Shown here piece after piece: positions 43,520 to 55,191 of a stretch of DNA of 64,000 bases. The notes below the pieces were generated by a model. That model saw nothing but the letters and a program-made list of their open reading frames with translations. It ran no database searches and was not told where the DNA came from. Source of the DNA: Amoebophrya sp. A120 (Eukaryota > Sar > Dinophyceae > Syndiniales > Amoebophryaceae); contig CAJINV010000005.1 in assembly GCA_905178155.1 (NCBI GenBank), positions 2,358,054 through 2,422,053 of the forward strand. Reading direction: 5' to 3'. The position numbers and the translations under genes were made by a program. Position 1 is the stretch's first letter. Every line of letters begins with the position of its first letter.

Positions 43520-46500
43520 ATGATGGCTGCGTTTCTCTCTTGCGTGCTGCTTTTTCTGACGACCGCGCTGAACACTCGAGAAGTCGCCGCGCAAGCCACA
43601 CAAGCCGTCTTTTTCACACGCGACGGCGGCGACCGGATCCCCTGGCAATGCAAGCCCGACGGCGAGGTCATCCTCGACCCCGAAGAGTGCGCTTTCGCCT
43701 CCCGAAAACTCGGCATGGGCGGCGAGCAGCTCATCGCCAGCCGCAAAACCGACGCGGACGGCTGGCCGGAGGGGTGTTACCGCGCTCTCCTACCCGGGCT
43801 GGAAAAGTACACCCTAGTTCTGCACAAGGAGAACCAGGGCGACATGCCCCCTTTGCAAGCACGGTTTTTCGCGATTTGCAAGACCCCACCCGAGGAATTG
43901 AACAAGACGGACGCGCTGTTGCGCGGGGCACGCGGGTTCTACTCCGGAAATTTAACGATTGAGCAAATCAGACACCCGTCTTTGATATCAAATGCAAAAA
44001 TGTCTGGGTCTGAAAGGTTGGAACTTGTCATGCTAACTTTGGACTCTGAAAAAATCTGTATTGCATGACCAGCAAGAGAAGTCTAGTTTGTGCTACGCGG
44101 GGAGGGCATTTGTCATGCGGAGTAGGCATCAGGAAGCCCTCTAAAAATCTGTGATGCTAGGTCGTGCATTACAGACATCCTGGGTCATGGAAAATATGCA
44201 TGACAAACCCGGCAACATTCCAGACCCAGACATTTTTGCATTTGATATTTGATGCTCGGAACGATGGATTTCCTGATGGCGATCCGGGAAACCATCGCGG
44301 AAGCCGCGTCGAACAACGTGAGTGCGAACGACGTGACTTTGATTGAGGCGGAGTCGTACCACCGGAGGTTCAAAAACACCACATCTTCTTCCTCACCTTT
44401 TTTCCTCCAGCAGGACGTGCGAGCAGCGGGGATGAAAAATCGAAATCTTCTGCCGCAGAAGCACCTCCCGTTGCAAGGACTCGAGTTGGGCAGTAACAAT
44501 GGGTACGCGGCTGCGGCCAGGACGTCGCCTCTGATGTCACGAACGGTGAAGCCAGCGGAGCGGAAAAACCCACTAGATTTGGACGACCACGAAACAATTC
44601 TGATCGACGGCCACCCGTCGCAGAGGATAGAAAGTGGAGCTGCGTCAAAAGATACTGGCAACGACGATGATGAACTGAGGTTACTATCTCTGGGGGAAAT
44701 CCAGAGGAACAAGCAGGAGGAAGACGCTGGGCTGTCTTCGCAGGAGAAGCAGGGGTCAACTTCAAGTTCTTTGCAGAACGTTCAGAACGGCGTTCTGTCG
44801 AGGTCACAGTCCACCGGCGGAGTTTCCCTGATTGCGACCGAGCAGCAGATGGACCAGGAACCGTTGCTGAGCTGTTCCGTGTCCGATGAGGATCCGATGC
44901 CGATCGTATTGCAAATCAATCTTTGCTTTTGCTTGCAGATTCTGTTGATTTGCATCTTTGTTATATGTTTTTTGCGTCTGTGAAGGTTGCACGCAAAGTT
45001 GAACAACCGATGATTCTGTGTGAATTGCACGCATTGTTGTGCTTTTCGTTTACAACAACGTAGATTTGGCTTGGAAGTTGCTCATTCCACGTATCGTCTT
45101 ACCCTACGACGAGAACTTCGATTTACTTCAAATCGCATCTATGTATCAAAACAGATCTCCCTCGACTATGACATTACCATCAACTACAAAATCTTTCTGC
45201 AAACCGAAGTCTACCTCGACGGTACACCCTCCGCAGACACCTGGCTCAACGAGATGACGGAAAAGCTCGACAAGATTCTGAAGCTCTCCAGCAACTCGCA
45301 GCTTACCGCGAGCATAAAACTGAAAAACCAAGTTGCGGAGCAGAAGTTACTAGATCCGGATAACGGACCGTTTTCCAAGGCGATCAAAGCGGCGGAGGGA
45401 AAATTGAACGCCGTGGTTGTGACTAGGGCTTTTTCCTTCGATGTGACGAGAATAAATGCGTTTTTCGAGAACACCGTGGAGCCGCTCGGTTCTATCACAG
45501 ATTTGATCACGTCCGTCGCGCAGTACGGCGCGTTTTCGCAGCAGGGAGCGGCGAGCTTCGTGTTTCAACCCAGGATGATATGACAGTGCACAACTCCCCC
45601 TCCCCCTCATTTGTCATGCAAAATCCCAAATCCAGTCGCTGCCTTGTGGCACTGTTTGCAAGAGAAATTCCGGAAGCCCAAATAGTACTACATGAGGCAC
45701 ATTATAGATTTGTCTTGCACAGCCTCCATGTGTGCTGGTGTTTGTCTTGCTGTTCATGCCATACAAATTAGGGGGAGGGGGAGTTGTGCGCTCTCATAGA
45801 TGATTGCGGCGAAGGCGGCGAATTTGAATATGACGGAGGCGAACGGATATCCTGAGTAAAAACGTACCCACACCAGAGTTGTAATGCAGATTTGCAAAGA
45901 CAGGAAGACTTGTAATGCGCATCCGCATGAGACGAGCCATTTCCAATCGTATTTTGGAATTTGTGATGCTGTGAACAGGATGAGCAGATGAATCTGTGAT
46001 GCGGCTGCACTTGCTAACCTGCACTATACTGCATAGCGCAACTTGTCATGCGTGACTCACAAAACTCCTAGGCTTGTGTTGCAAAATCCTCATCCTGACT
46101 CTGGTGTGGGTACGTTTTTACTCAGGATAACGGAAGGGGGAGTGTCAGTGTATTGAACTTGAACTGTGCCTGCTCGTTTTGAAGATCTTGATCTACCTCA
46201 TGCTTCCCCCTATTGTTTTGTACCACAACTGAAAGAACTAGAACGGCAGAGTAGTTCGATTGGTCCGATGTTGCAACAAGAACTGGTACACTCTGACTAT
46301 CACAAACGAAAAAAATAGCTTCTCTACGCCCTGGCTCTCGAAGTGGCCCCGGAGACCGGGAAAGCGGACTACACGTACGACCTAGGCGTCGCGTCCCAGC
46401 AGATGAACACTTTGATGCACATCACGGAAAAAATTCTTCTGCGCGGCTCCCGCATTTTCACGCCAGATTCCATGCGCAATCGCGCGCAGGCACTGAAACC

Positions 46501-49500
46501 GCAGGCGATTGGCCTCGCGAATGAGCTAAGGGACGTGTTTGTACTGGAGAAGCAGAGACGGAAGCTCGCGTTGGATATGCGAGCGTTGGCGAGCTTGAGC
46601 AAGATGCTCTGGAAACTGCGGGATATGGCAAATGCGGTGAAGGTATTGGCAGGGGCATACTGACAACATTAAGGTCCTTGGTGTAGTAATTTCTTTTTGT
46701 GCTTATCCTCATGAAGATCATCATGTGTCAATCCTCATCTTTGAAACCTTTTACCTTGTACTGCATAGCAGTTTGTGAGCGAAACAAAAACATTTACATC
46801 AAAACATTTACATCAGAAGAAATCCTCCCCGACCGCGGCGGCCGATTTGGCGGATTACTCGAAAGAGCTTTCCGATCGACTTGGTGGGTGGTGGTCCATG
46901 GAAAACGTGAAGACCTTGACGGATTCGCTGTGGAAGCTAGACGACGAGCTCGTAAAGCTGGCAATTCGGCGCGAAAATTACCAAAAACAGACCATCAGAG
47001 TGAACAAGTTCGAAAGCGAGAGCGTGAAAAACGTATTGGGAAATTTTTTACAGTATTTGGTGTCAGTCTTCCGATTTGAACATGATTATGCACGTAGATG
47101 AGTTCTTGCAGATGAGCTCCTGTTCCTTCGCAGGAGCAATATCGATTCATCTTGCAGGAGTGCGCAAAAAGGCTCCCTTGATTTTCTGTTCTATCACAGG
47201 CCGTCTCAACCGCCGCGTACCTCGGCTTAAGCGCCGTTCCCGGCCTGGACAAGGTAAAGGCGTGTGAGTTCGAGGCCATAGAGAAACCGACCACCACGAC
47301 CACCACCACGCCAAAAGCCTACGTCCATGCGGTCTCGATAAACATCCGCGCAAACGCTTTAGGGTCCACCCAAAGACTCACCGGTTCCTTCGTCTTAATC
47401 CGCACCGGGGCGACTTTCGACGGCCACGCGCTGGAGGACGCCTTAGCGAACTACTTGTATTACAATGAAAAATGTCCCCACCCCAGAACTTGGCAAGTTT
47501 GTCTTGCAAACCTTTCCACTAGAAACATTCCCCGTCTTGCATATTTCAGCATCACAAATTTTCAATGCGGAACAGCTAAAATTTGTGTTGCGCAAGAGCC
47601 CAGCAGCAGCCGGGCCTGTCATGTAAAAGACGCCTTACTCGCCTTGCCTAGAGCTAGATTCTGCATCAGAAAGATTCATAGTCCTTTCACGCAAGACAAA
47701 AAGTTTTCATTTGGAAACTTTGCATCACAAGTTTTTGAGTCGTGGGGGCATTTTTTCTTTTGATAACTTGCACAAAAATTTCGCAACCTGGGAACTCGAC
47801 TGGCCGAGATTGGTCTCCGTCCCGGGTTTGGTTCGCAGGGTCGCCTTTCCCGACTGCAACAGTTTGCGGGGTTGCCTCCCCCTCCGTCCGTCCGTCGTCC
47901 GGATCCAGATCGGCGCGGGTTCCACGCAAATGCCGGCGATGCCGCAAACCCCGGCGTTTGTGTCCGCGAAAGAGGGGCGGACCCGGATTCAGGGGAAGGT
48001 GTACCTGCAAGTCGAGCGTTACCCAAAGGAGTTTGCGGACACGAAGTCGGCCGAGTTCAAGGCGCTGCTCTCCGCCATGACCACGGTGCTGCAGGACACC
48101 TTTCGCGCGCAGCCGGGAAACTTGCGAATCACGGAGATTACGCCCTTGACCGGGCCTTTGGCGTTAGACCAGGGGAGGTATGATGTCGGGTTCAGCGGGA
48201 CGGGAACAGCGGTCGGAGCGTACAAAGGGAAAGGCGTGATCACGAACGCCGCGTCGACCGTGCAAAACGTCGGAACGGTATATATGGATGTGGACGAATT
48301 TTTCGTGGGTGTTGCTTTTCTACTGTAAAGGCGCACGTATTCATGACAAGTTGCATGATCTGTGTCTATCTGTAAAATGCGAATGACATTGTTCGCTGTA
48401 GCTGTATTGCCATTTTTGCTTTTGCTTGATGCACGGCAAAAATGTACGTAAAATATAACATCAGATCCCGCCGCTCCCCAGCGCCGGCGGCTTTGTGAAC
48501 GGTACGTTTATGGTGATTAACTGGCGCATGACGGACCCCGAGTTTGACAAGGATGAATTTTACGGCATCCTGTACAAAGCCGACAAGTTTATCGATTTGG
48601 TGAAATACGTCCCGCTCACCACCGACATGCGCGACGCGTTTCCACTGTTCAAAGACAACGCCACGACAAAAGACGGAATCAACGCAAACGTGACGAAGAT
48701 CGAGCACATCATGATGATCCAAAATTACGAAGACACGAAGTTCAAGGGCACCTTCGGGCTGGACGTCACCACGATGCAGCAAAATTTCAACTGGATGGAC
48801 AGCTCCGGCGAGTTCCAGTCCGCGGACGGGAACGTGAACTTCAACTGGCAGGGGGGCCGGGGACTGGCGGCGATGACCATGGAACAGAAGAAATTCTCCT
48901 CCGGCTACAACTACGCGAAGGGGTCCGCTACCCTCTACAACGGCGCCGGGCAGATGGTCAACAAGTTAGCGGCGCAGAACCCCACCCCGTCGGGGAAGCC
49001 GCCGGCCACTGACCCAGGAGCGAAGTTGATTGCGGACGAGATGGTGGTGTCCTCCCGGTACATATGGATTGCAAAAATGTCTGGGTCTGGAAACCTGTGA
49101 TGCAAGGAAGGAAATAGCGAGCACACTATGATGCGCTCCCCAGCATGACACGTTTTTCGGTGCTTCTCCGTTGCGTACTCCGCATGAGAAACCGCGTTTT
49201 TGCATGACAGAGAAGTAGAGGACCTCTTCGCGGGCACGCAATACAGAGTTTAGAGTCATGCCAGACTAGCATGACAAGTCTCAGAATCTTCCAGACCCAG
49301 ACATTTTTGCATTTGATAGTACAAAGCGAACTACTTGTTTTTGGTGGAAATGGCCCGGATACCGGAAACGGAGGAGACGAAGGGGCAGTTTGGCTTCGTG
49401 GACTGGTTTTTCAAACGGTTATTCGAAACCGTCGTGGCGCAGTCTACCGGTGTGGAAGGGATCAAAGCGTACGTGAAGACCGCGGCGCGGACCGGGTACG

Positions 49501-51090
49501 GGGGAAATATTGAAAGGAAAAACGTCTCCACCCCATAGTCAAGTTGGGAATCTAGCAACACAAATCTCCAAGTTTTGGGAGCTGTGCATGACAAGTTTCT
49601 TTCTGCAGTGTAGTGCTGGGTGTTGGCAAGGGAAGCCGCATGAGAAAGCCATTTTCTCATCCTGTTGACAGCATTACAAATTCCAAAACACAGTTGGAAA
49701 TGCCTCACATGGAGCTGCGCATTACAAATGTCCCTGTCATCGCACATTTGCATGACAACTCTGGGGTTGGGACGTTTTTACTCAGGATAGGAAACCAGTT
49801 TTTCTTACTCGTGGAGTTAGCCTCAAACACGACGAGCATGAGGTCCGACTTGATTGACGACGCAAGCGACAAGTACATACGGGACGCGTTGGGAATGCCA
49901 GCGAACGAGTGCTCCATCTGCAACCAGGTACAGAATTTTTTTGCTTTTTCCTATATCTTCTTCTTCACGATGCAGGAGCATTGATGAAATGGTGACACCA
50001 GGAGGGCGTCGTCGTCGTCGTGTTTCGCGAAGAACGTCGCATAAAGGAGTCATGTCATTGGCAAAATATGAATTTTATCTACAACCATCCACATCACATG
50101 ATCTATCAGATGATGCAAAGCTCTTCCTCCCGCGGCGGGCTGTTCCCGGATCTTTCCGCGCAGCAGTCCTTTTTCCCGCCGGGCGGGTGCGACGACACAC
50201 TGAAGGAGGTTTTTCTCGGTTCCTATGCGGACCACGACATGCTCGCAGACAAGAAGTGGGCGGCGATGCTTATAACCTTCTCAGGTGTTACAACCTCGAA
50301 CGTTACAATAGAGCTTGGAAATCTGTGATGCAAGAAGTGCATGATCTAGCCAAGTCTCATAGGACTGCGCATGACAAGTTCCGGAGTCCCAAACCGCACT
50401 ACAATCTGCCGAAATTTCCGTTGCAGAAAGTGGAGTGGGCTGCGAGTCTGTCATGCCCATTATGCAAGACAAATTCCAGATTCTATATCTATTGTAACGT
50501 TTGAGATTGTAACGTTTGAGCAGGCCATAATGCTGTACGACATGTGCATGGAGGACAGCTACGAAACCTCGATGGTGGGCACGGTAACGCACATCGCCGA
50601 ATTCGAAGCCTCCAGGTCCTACTTCGTGGACTTCACCGTGCACATGCCCTTTGAAAAGGCCCAGGAGGTCCGGGATTCGTTTGCCACGCCAGAACTGGTT
50701 TCCGGGATTAACGTGCTGAACGGGGCGGATTTGCGCGGGATCATGATCGACGGCCAGATGGACGTGGAGGATCCGAGCGGCACGTCCAGCGCGGCGCTGG
50801 ACTCGGCCAGCTCCACGGGCGGCGGTGCGTTGCACATCCCGGCGGTCACGGAGGGGGTGACCATACCCAAAGCCTTTCAATACGGCGCGGTGCCGCAAAG
50901 CGCCGCGCCGGTAACCATCGACGTGAAGCTGCCCGGGCCGCGGGAGGAAATCAACTTCGAAACGGTGTCGGAAAAGCAGGCGGCGCAAACCGCGATGAGC
51001 CAGGGCGTCACGCAAACAATACCGTTGAACGTGGTGTGGAAGAGTACGCCGAAATTGATGGTGCCGGGGGCCAAAATGGTCAGTAGGTGA
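43520..51090 (+). CDS. Large secreted protein with W-x-C module and SEA-like repeats
   Basis: Model join(43520..43985, 44253..44905, 45155..45578, 45804..45847, 46135..46143, 46319..46642, 46817..47032, 47200..47457, 47771..48304, 48465..49062, 49324..49507, 49795..49927, 50110..50270, 50535..51090) gives 1519 residues. The N-terminus MMAAFLSCVLLFLTTALN then REVAAQ is a clear signal peptide. The first module (IPWQCKPDGEVILDPEEC, KLGMGG, GWPEGCYRALLPG) matches that of the gene at 30197. The rest is a series of strand-helix-strand repeats such as YDITINYKIFLQTEVYLDG and RIQGKVYLQVERYPKEF, resembling SEA-type extracellular modules (weak call). Introns comprise seven TIR elements and GT-AG introns. 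The 9-nt exon at 46135 may not exist: skipping it also keeps frame. The end could be TGA 51088-51090, or a spliced exon after 52172. Confidence 0.78.
43986..44247. mobile_element. Family A intronic element
   Basis: Standard ends. Flanking repeat TTTGA at 43981-43985 and 44248-44252. Excision joins PSL to MLGTMDF. Confidence 0.92.
45579..45798. mobile_element. Family G intronic element
   Basis: Left end TATGACAGTGCACAACTCCC and right end GGGAGTTGTGCGCTCTCATA are inverted copies. Flanking repeat GATGA at 45574-45578 and 45799-45803. Confidence 0.9.
45848..46129. mobile_element. Family C intronic element
   Basis: Ends TATCCTGAGTAAAAACGTAC and complement. Flanking repeat ACGGA at 45843-45847 and 46130-46134. 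It is nearly identical in body to the elements at 38292 and 58471. Confidence 0.92.
47458..47765. mobile_element. Family E intronic element
   Basis: Left end TATTACAATGAAAAATGTCC, right end GGGGCATTTTTTCTTTTGATA-type. Flanking repeat ACTTG at 47453-47457 and 47766-47770. Confidence 0.9.
49063..49318. mobile_element. Family A intronic element
   Basis: Left end TATGGATTGCAAAAATGTCT. Flanking repeat GTACA at 49058-49062 and 49319-49323. Excision joins SSRY to KANYLF. Confidence 0.92.
49508..49789. mobile_element. Family C intronic element
   Basis: Left end TATTGAAAGGAAAAACGTCT, right end GACGTTTTTACTCAGGATA. Flanking repeat GGAAA at 49503-49507 and 49790-49794. Confidence 0.9.
50271..50529. 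mobile_element. Family F intronic element
   Basis: Left end TATAACCTTCTCAGGTGTTA, right end ACGTTTGAGCAGGCCATA. Flanking repeat ATGCT at 50266-50270 and 50530-50534. Inner subrepeats (GTTACAA, CTCAAACGTTAC) occur twice per end. Confidence 0.9.
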
Positions 51091-52200
51091 CCACGAGAGG
51101 TTTATTTTCATTGTCAATTTCACTTGTTAAATTTTGGTTAATTTCTTAGTCGGCGAGATCGATCGTGGTAAGGCAAACGCCTCCACGAAACGCGCCCCGC
51201 CGAATGGCGGGCGAGAAATCTGCAAACATGCAGAAGATAGCAAGCGTTGACGCTCGAAGAGCGTGCGCTACTTTGCTGAAGCCCGATTGAACTCGCCCTC
51301 TGGGGGTTACCGCAATGATCCGCATTAAGATCAGTCGGATCAATATAGCAATCGCTGCCCTTGGCTCCAAAAAATTGCAAAAAGATGAACTCAATAAAAT
51401 GCGCGGATGAAAATGAAGCGGCTCAAAAATCAAAATAACATCTTGGTCGGCGCAAGCCCTCCGAGACATTGGCATGATGGCGAGCGCCATCATTGTCAAA
51501 AGCAAAGACATGGGGGCAAATTGCTTCCATTGTCAAAGTGCGCGAGATCGCTGGGGGGCAATGCCTTCCATGCGAGCACTAAAGTGCGCGAGATCGCTGG
51601 GGGGCAATGCCTTCCATGCGAGCACTAAAAATAAAACTGGGGGGCAGATGCCTTCCAGGTAAAAGGCCTGGCGGCGAATGCCGTCCGAGCCCGAAGTACA
51701 TGACGGCGAATGCCTGATTGTCAAGATGGCATAGGGGCGAATGCTTCTATTGCCTAAGTGCGCGAGATCGCAGGCAGGTGAACTCCTGCTGTGCGAGCGC
51801 AGTGAACTGGTCGGCGAATGCCTTCCAAATATAGCGCAGTGACCTGCTCGCAGGCACTGAAGTCAGCGCGGCCGCTGGTGAATTCCAGCGCCGACCCCGT
51901 GTGCGTCATCCAGCCCTCGTTGTTGGTTGCACAGTCCACACCTTCGTCAGCTGGTGCTGGTAGGCGTTAGGACGACGAAGGCCGCCGGCCTTCGCCGGCG
52001 CAAAGATTCGAAGCCATCGGAAGGAGCGACGCTCCTTCGGGTTGCGCCGCGTATGCTAGCAGGGCACTCCCGAGGTGTGCAAATACATAGATCACTGACA
52101 GCAGTGATTTGCGCCTCCTGTAGGTGACGAGAGTGCGCCGCCCTCCCTGAGCAGCGAGAGGTTTATTTTCAGTAGGTGACCACGAGAGGTTTATTTTCAT
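51080..52200. repeat. 32-bp direct repeats bounding a 1.06-kb insertion-like segment
   Basis: TCAGTAGGTGACCACGAGAG plus GTTTATTTTCAT occurs at 51080-51111 and 52169-52200, exactly 1089 bp apart. A third partial copy (GAGAGGTTTATTTTCAG) directly precedes the second. Splicing A|GTAGGT at 51082 to TTTTCAG| at 52172 would open a new end, IGDHERFIFIVEVKMLAWM, stopping at TGA 52247-52249. The segment between holds no gene. Confidence 0.7.
51536..51628. repeat. Tandem repeat, 46-bp period, two copies
   Basis: The unit starting AAGTGCGCGAGATCGCTGGG is present twice in a row. Looser relatives carrying GGCGAATGCC or GGGCAATGCCTTCC continue to about 51830, so this is an eroding minisatellite. Confidence 0.75.
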
Positions 52201-52903
52201 CGTGGAGGTGAAGATGTTGGCCTGGATGGAGACGGGGAGAATGTTATGAAAATAGTATTGCAATTTAAGTACGGTCTTTTTGTTGAATCTAATCGTAACG
52301 CCTCTGTTCGTCCCCTCGCAACCAACGTATTAATATCAGTATGTTGATTTTCGTTAGGCTTAGGCTGCGTTAGCCAGGTACAGGTAGCAGAGAGTACTTC
52401 TTGCTTCAGGGTAAGCATGCAGGTTTTGGTAGAAGCTAAAAACACAACGTTAATTCCAAGAACCGTTTCAATGTCAAAGAGTTTGTTTCCAATGATAGCA
52501 CCAAAGATAATTGTGTAGTTTCCATGATTAGTACAAGAGCGCCGCTTCGTGGTCTCAGAGGAAATTTTGCAAGTTCACCATGAGAATAACCAGCGCCCAC
52601 ATATAATGATTTTTTACCTTGTTTCGAACAAATTCAAATATAGCATGTTTTGGAGAAGGAGGGTAACGTAGAGTACCTGACGACCTTCTCATTACTGACC
52701 TCGGAGAACAAGAATGCAGATGCACTTAAGAATAGCAGTGCTGTCTTGTTCCCTTCGGAGAGAATTTTTTATGCATGTGTGACAGGACCGGGGCTGGGGA
52801 TATATATTGATGCACGGGAGGATTATTCGAAAAGTAAACAGAGAACCAGCAAGTCGCTCGAGCCCAGTTGCGTCAATGAGTCGGAAAATAAACCCAAACA
52901 ACC
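52201..52903. other. Spacer or 5' region of the next gene
   Basis: A short frame at 52201-52249 may be the last exon of the g43520 gene if the 1.09-kb segment is an intron. The frame at 52650-53111 overlaps the next gene in another frame and is not supported. No element ends found. Confidence 0.4.
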
Positions 52904-54382
52904 ATGCCGACCTCGGAAGCCTCGACCAAGGTCCGTTCCCTTTTCTGCGTTGCAAATCACCGCGAAACTTGGCGCGGCCGGGCGGCCACCGCGATTTCCG
53001 ATGCGCTTTTCGACTACAGGTACGGCACAAAACCGGAATCCGACGCGGAATCGAAAGCTGCAGCGAAAGCCGCCCGCCAGGTCCTGCTGTCACGCGTGGG
53101 CGTGGGTCTGAACCCGTGCGAATTGTCTCTCCCGCCCATCGACTGGGTACTGCGGTCGTGTTATCAGCATGAAGAAAAAGTTGTATCCGGTGCTCCCTCG
53201 TAGAAATTTGAAATTCAGATTATCGCATGACAATCAAATCTTCATCTCAAAAAGAACCTTTATTCAGGCAGGGAACCAGATTTGCCATTCATGATTGCGA
53301 GTAGTACGAGGGAATCTACGACTACACTTCTGCAGAGTGCATATCAGTCTGCTTCCGCGTTCCGATCCGGAGCATGGGTATGTCGTGACGGACAATTGGG
53401 GGAAAAGCATTTTCCTGCTCTGCTGCCGGTATGGGCTGGTTGAGGAGGCGCGGAAAATTTGGAAAACGTTCGGAACAAACAAACAGGAACGTCCTGCAGT
53501 CAAAAATCCCACAAGAGCATCTTCTGCGCCAACAGGAGCTGATCGTGCATCGGAAGGTGCTGGAACAGACGAAGTTACTAGCCGCGATTCAGATGATGAT
53601 GAGGACCACGGGGTCGTCGACGAGCCCGTAGAAGTTCTGGCTCTTTCCTGTAACAGAACCGGTCTGCGAATGCTTCGCGAGTCCGTTTCTTACGACCGCA
53701 CACGGCGAAGGACGATGTTGTCTTGCCTGGAAATCCTCGCCATCGCGAAGTACAACACGAACGAGAGCGGTTGCGACTATGACACGAACGAGTTCTTGTC
53801 CCTACTCGTCAGAAGCCCCGCTATTCGAAAGCAGGTTTTGGTTCCCAGACTGCAGTACCAGATGCGGCAAAAAATCCCTACGTTCTTCCACTTTTGGACG
53901 CGGTACGAGTGCGACAACGCCGTGAAAGCCGCTTTGGTTCTGCTGGCCGAGCTCGAGAGAGCAGACGAGATCGGGGCCGGCAGTTCCTCCGCCTCGGCAG
54001 GAAAGAACCAGGAGAAGCTGCTGGACGCAAAAGTGTTCCGCGAGGCGTTGTACGAGTATGGATGTGGGCCGGCGATCACGAAAATTGATTCAGCGTTCGA
54101 GGATTTGCCGGAGCAGTTCGCGAAACGCGCCACGTGCTTAGATATGGTATTCTATTTGGAGATCTAGTACTATTTTCGTTTCGCCCTGCAAAGATCGTGA
54201 GTATGTTTTCGTTTTTTTATTCTACACCCGAGATCGAGGAGAAGGAATCTAACACACGACAGGTCTCTTGGAGGATAAAGTTCAAAGAAGATTGCGGACT
54301 GCCGAGTCACGCCGGGAGTTTTATCGGCATGCGAGCACTTCAACGGGCCATGGAGGAAAAAAAGTGGGCGCTAGTGGACTAA
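52904..54382 (+). CDS. Unrecognised 413-residue protein, probably intracellular
   Basis: Model join(52904..53189, 53311..54146, 54263..54382). The start ATG is followed by MPTSEASTKVRSLFCVANHR with no signal peptide. The body is rich in amphipathic helices: SIFLLCCRYGLVEEARKIWK, TMLSCLEILAIAKYN, FLSLLVRSPAIRK, AVKAALVLLAELER. The pattern is that of a helical-repeat protein, and one helix pair vaguely resembles a PPR unit, but I would not assign the family. An acidic/Ser-rich insert lies at about 165-210. The last exon ends EEKKWALVD. Introns are GT-AG; the first (53190-53310) is the less certain. There are no TIR elements in this gene, unlike its neighbours. Confidence 0.6.
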
Positions 54383-55191
54383 ACGTTTGCTGCAATGCTG
54401 GTGGCGACCATCTTGTTTTTTGGTCCCCATCCCCGCGCGGCTGCAAGAAAGAACCTCGAGTGGATGTGGCGACAGGACGTGTGTGTGTGATTTCCTGCAC
54501 CTGACGTACTAGAGGTAGAGTGCGAGGAGCGCTGTCAAAGTTTCAGACGGCTTACAGCTAGAAGACAACTAACAAGTGGAGGTGCTTACGTTTCGTACCG
54601 GAGAAAATTTTGGTTGCAGCTCTTTTTGCAGACAACGGGTTCTAATGCCCCATTTTCTGGGCTAGAAATGGTCTGAGGACTATTAGATTGAAAATGATGA
54701 AAACTTTGATAAATATACAAACCGTGAAGGTGAAAAAAAAATCTAAATCTTCACACTCATTGTTCAAAGTGGAGGTGACCCATTTTTGCTGCACTTCGGG
54801 AGGATGGAGAGCGGGGACATAATGTTCACCGAAATTATGTCTCTTGTCTTTTATGAAGGAGCGCCCGCTTTTTTTCGAGTGTGAGAAGAGGAGCGGAAGC
54901 AGGTCTTTAATTACGACGTGCATGGCGTATGATTTCATCCTCTACTTTTTACTACATCTGCGCTACGCCAGCCCGTTTAAATGCTCGTGGCTGGATGTAT
55001 GATCGCGATCTCCACCCAAAACCACGTAGACAAGCAAGGTGCCACATCAGACAGAACTAGAACTGACCGCAAACAGGCACAGAGAGTGTTGCACTTCTTC
55101 GAGGACGAGGGGCCAGCGGATGCTGAAATCGCATGTGAGGGCACGACGACTTCTACTTCTGCTACTGATATGATGGGTCGCTTGCAGCAGT
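54383..55191. other. Intergenic spacer
   Basis: Weak frames only. A frame at 54981-55226 overlaps the next start in another phase and might be leader sequence. No element ends seen. Confidence 0.45.

Noticed and set aside
52807-53172. Alternative frame overlapping the start of the 413-residue gene
   Set aside because: It does not continue into the next exons, while the 52904 frame does.
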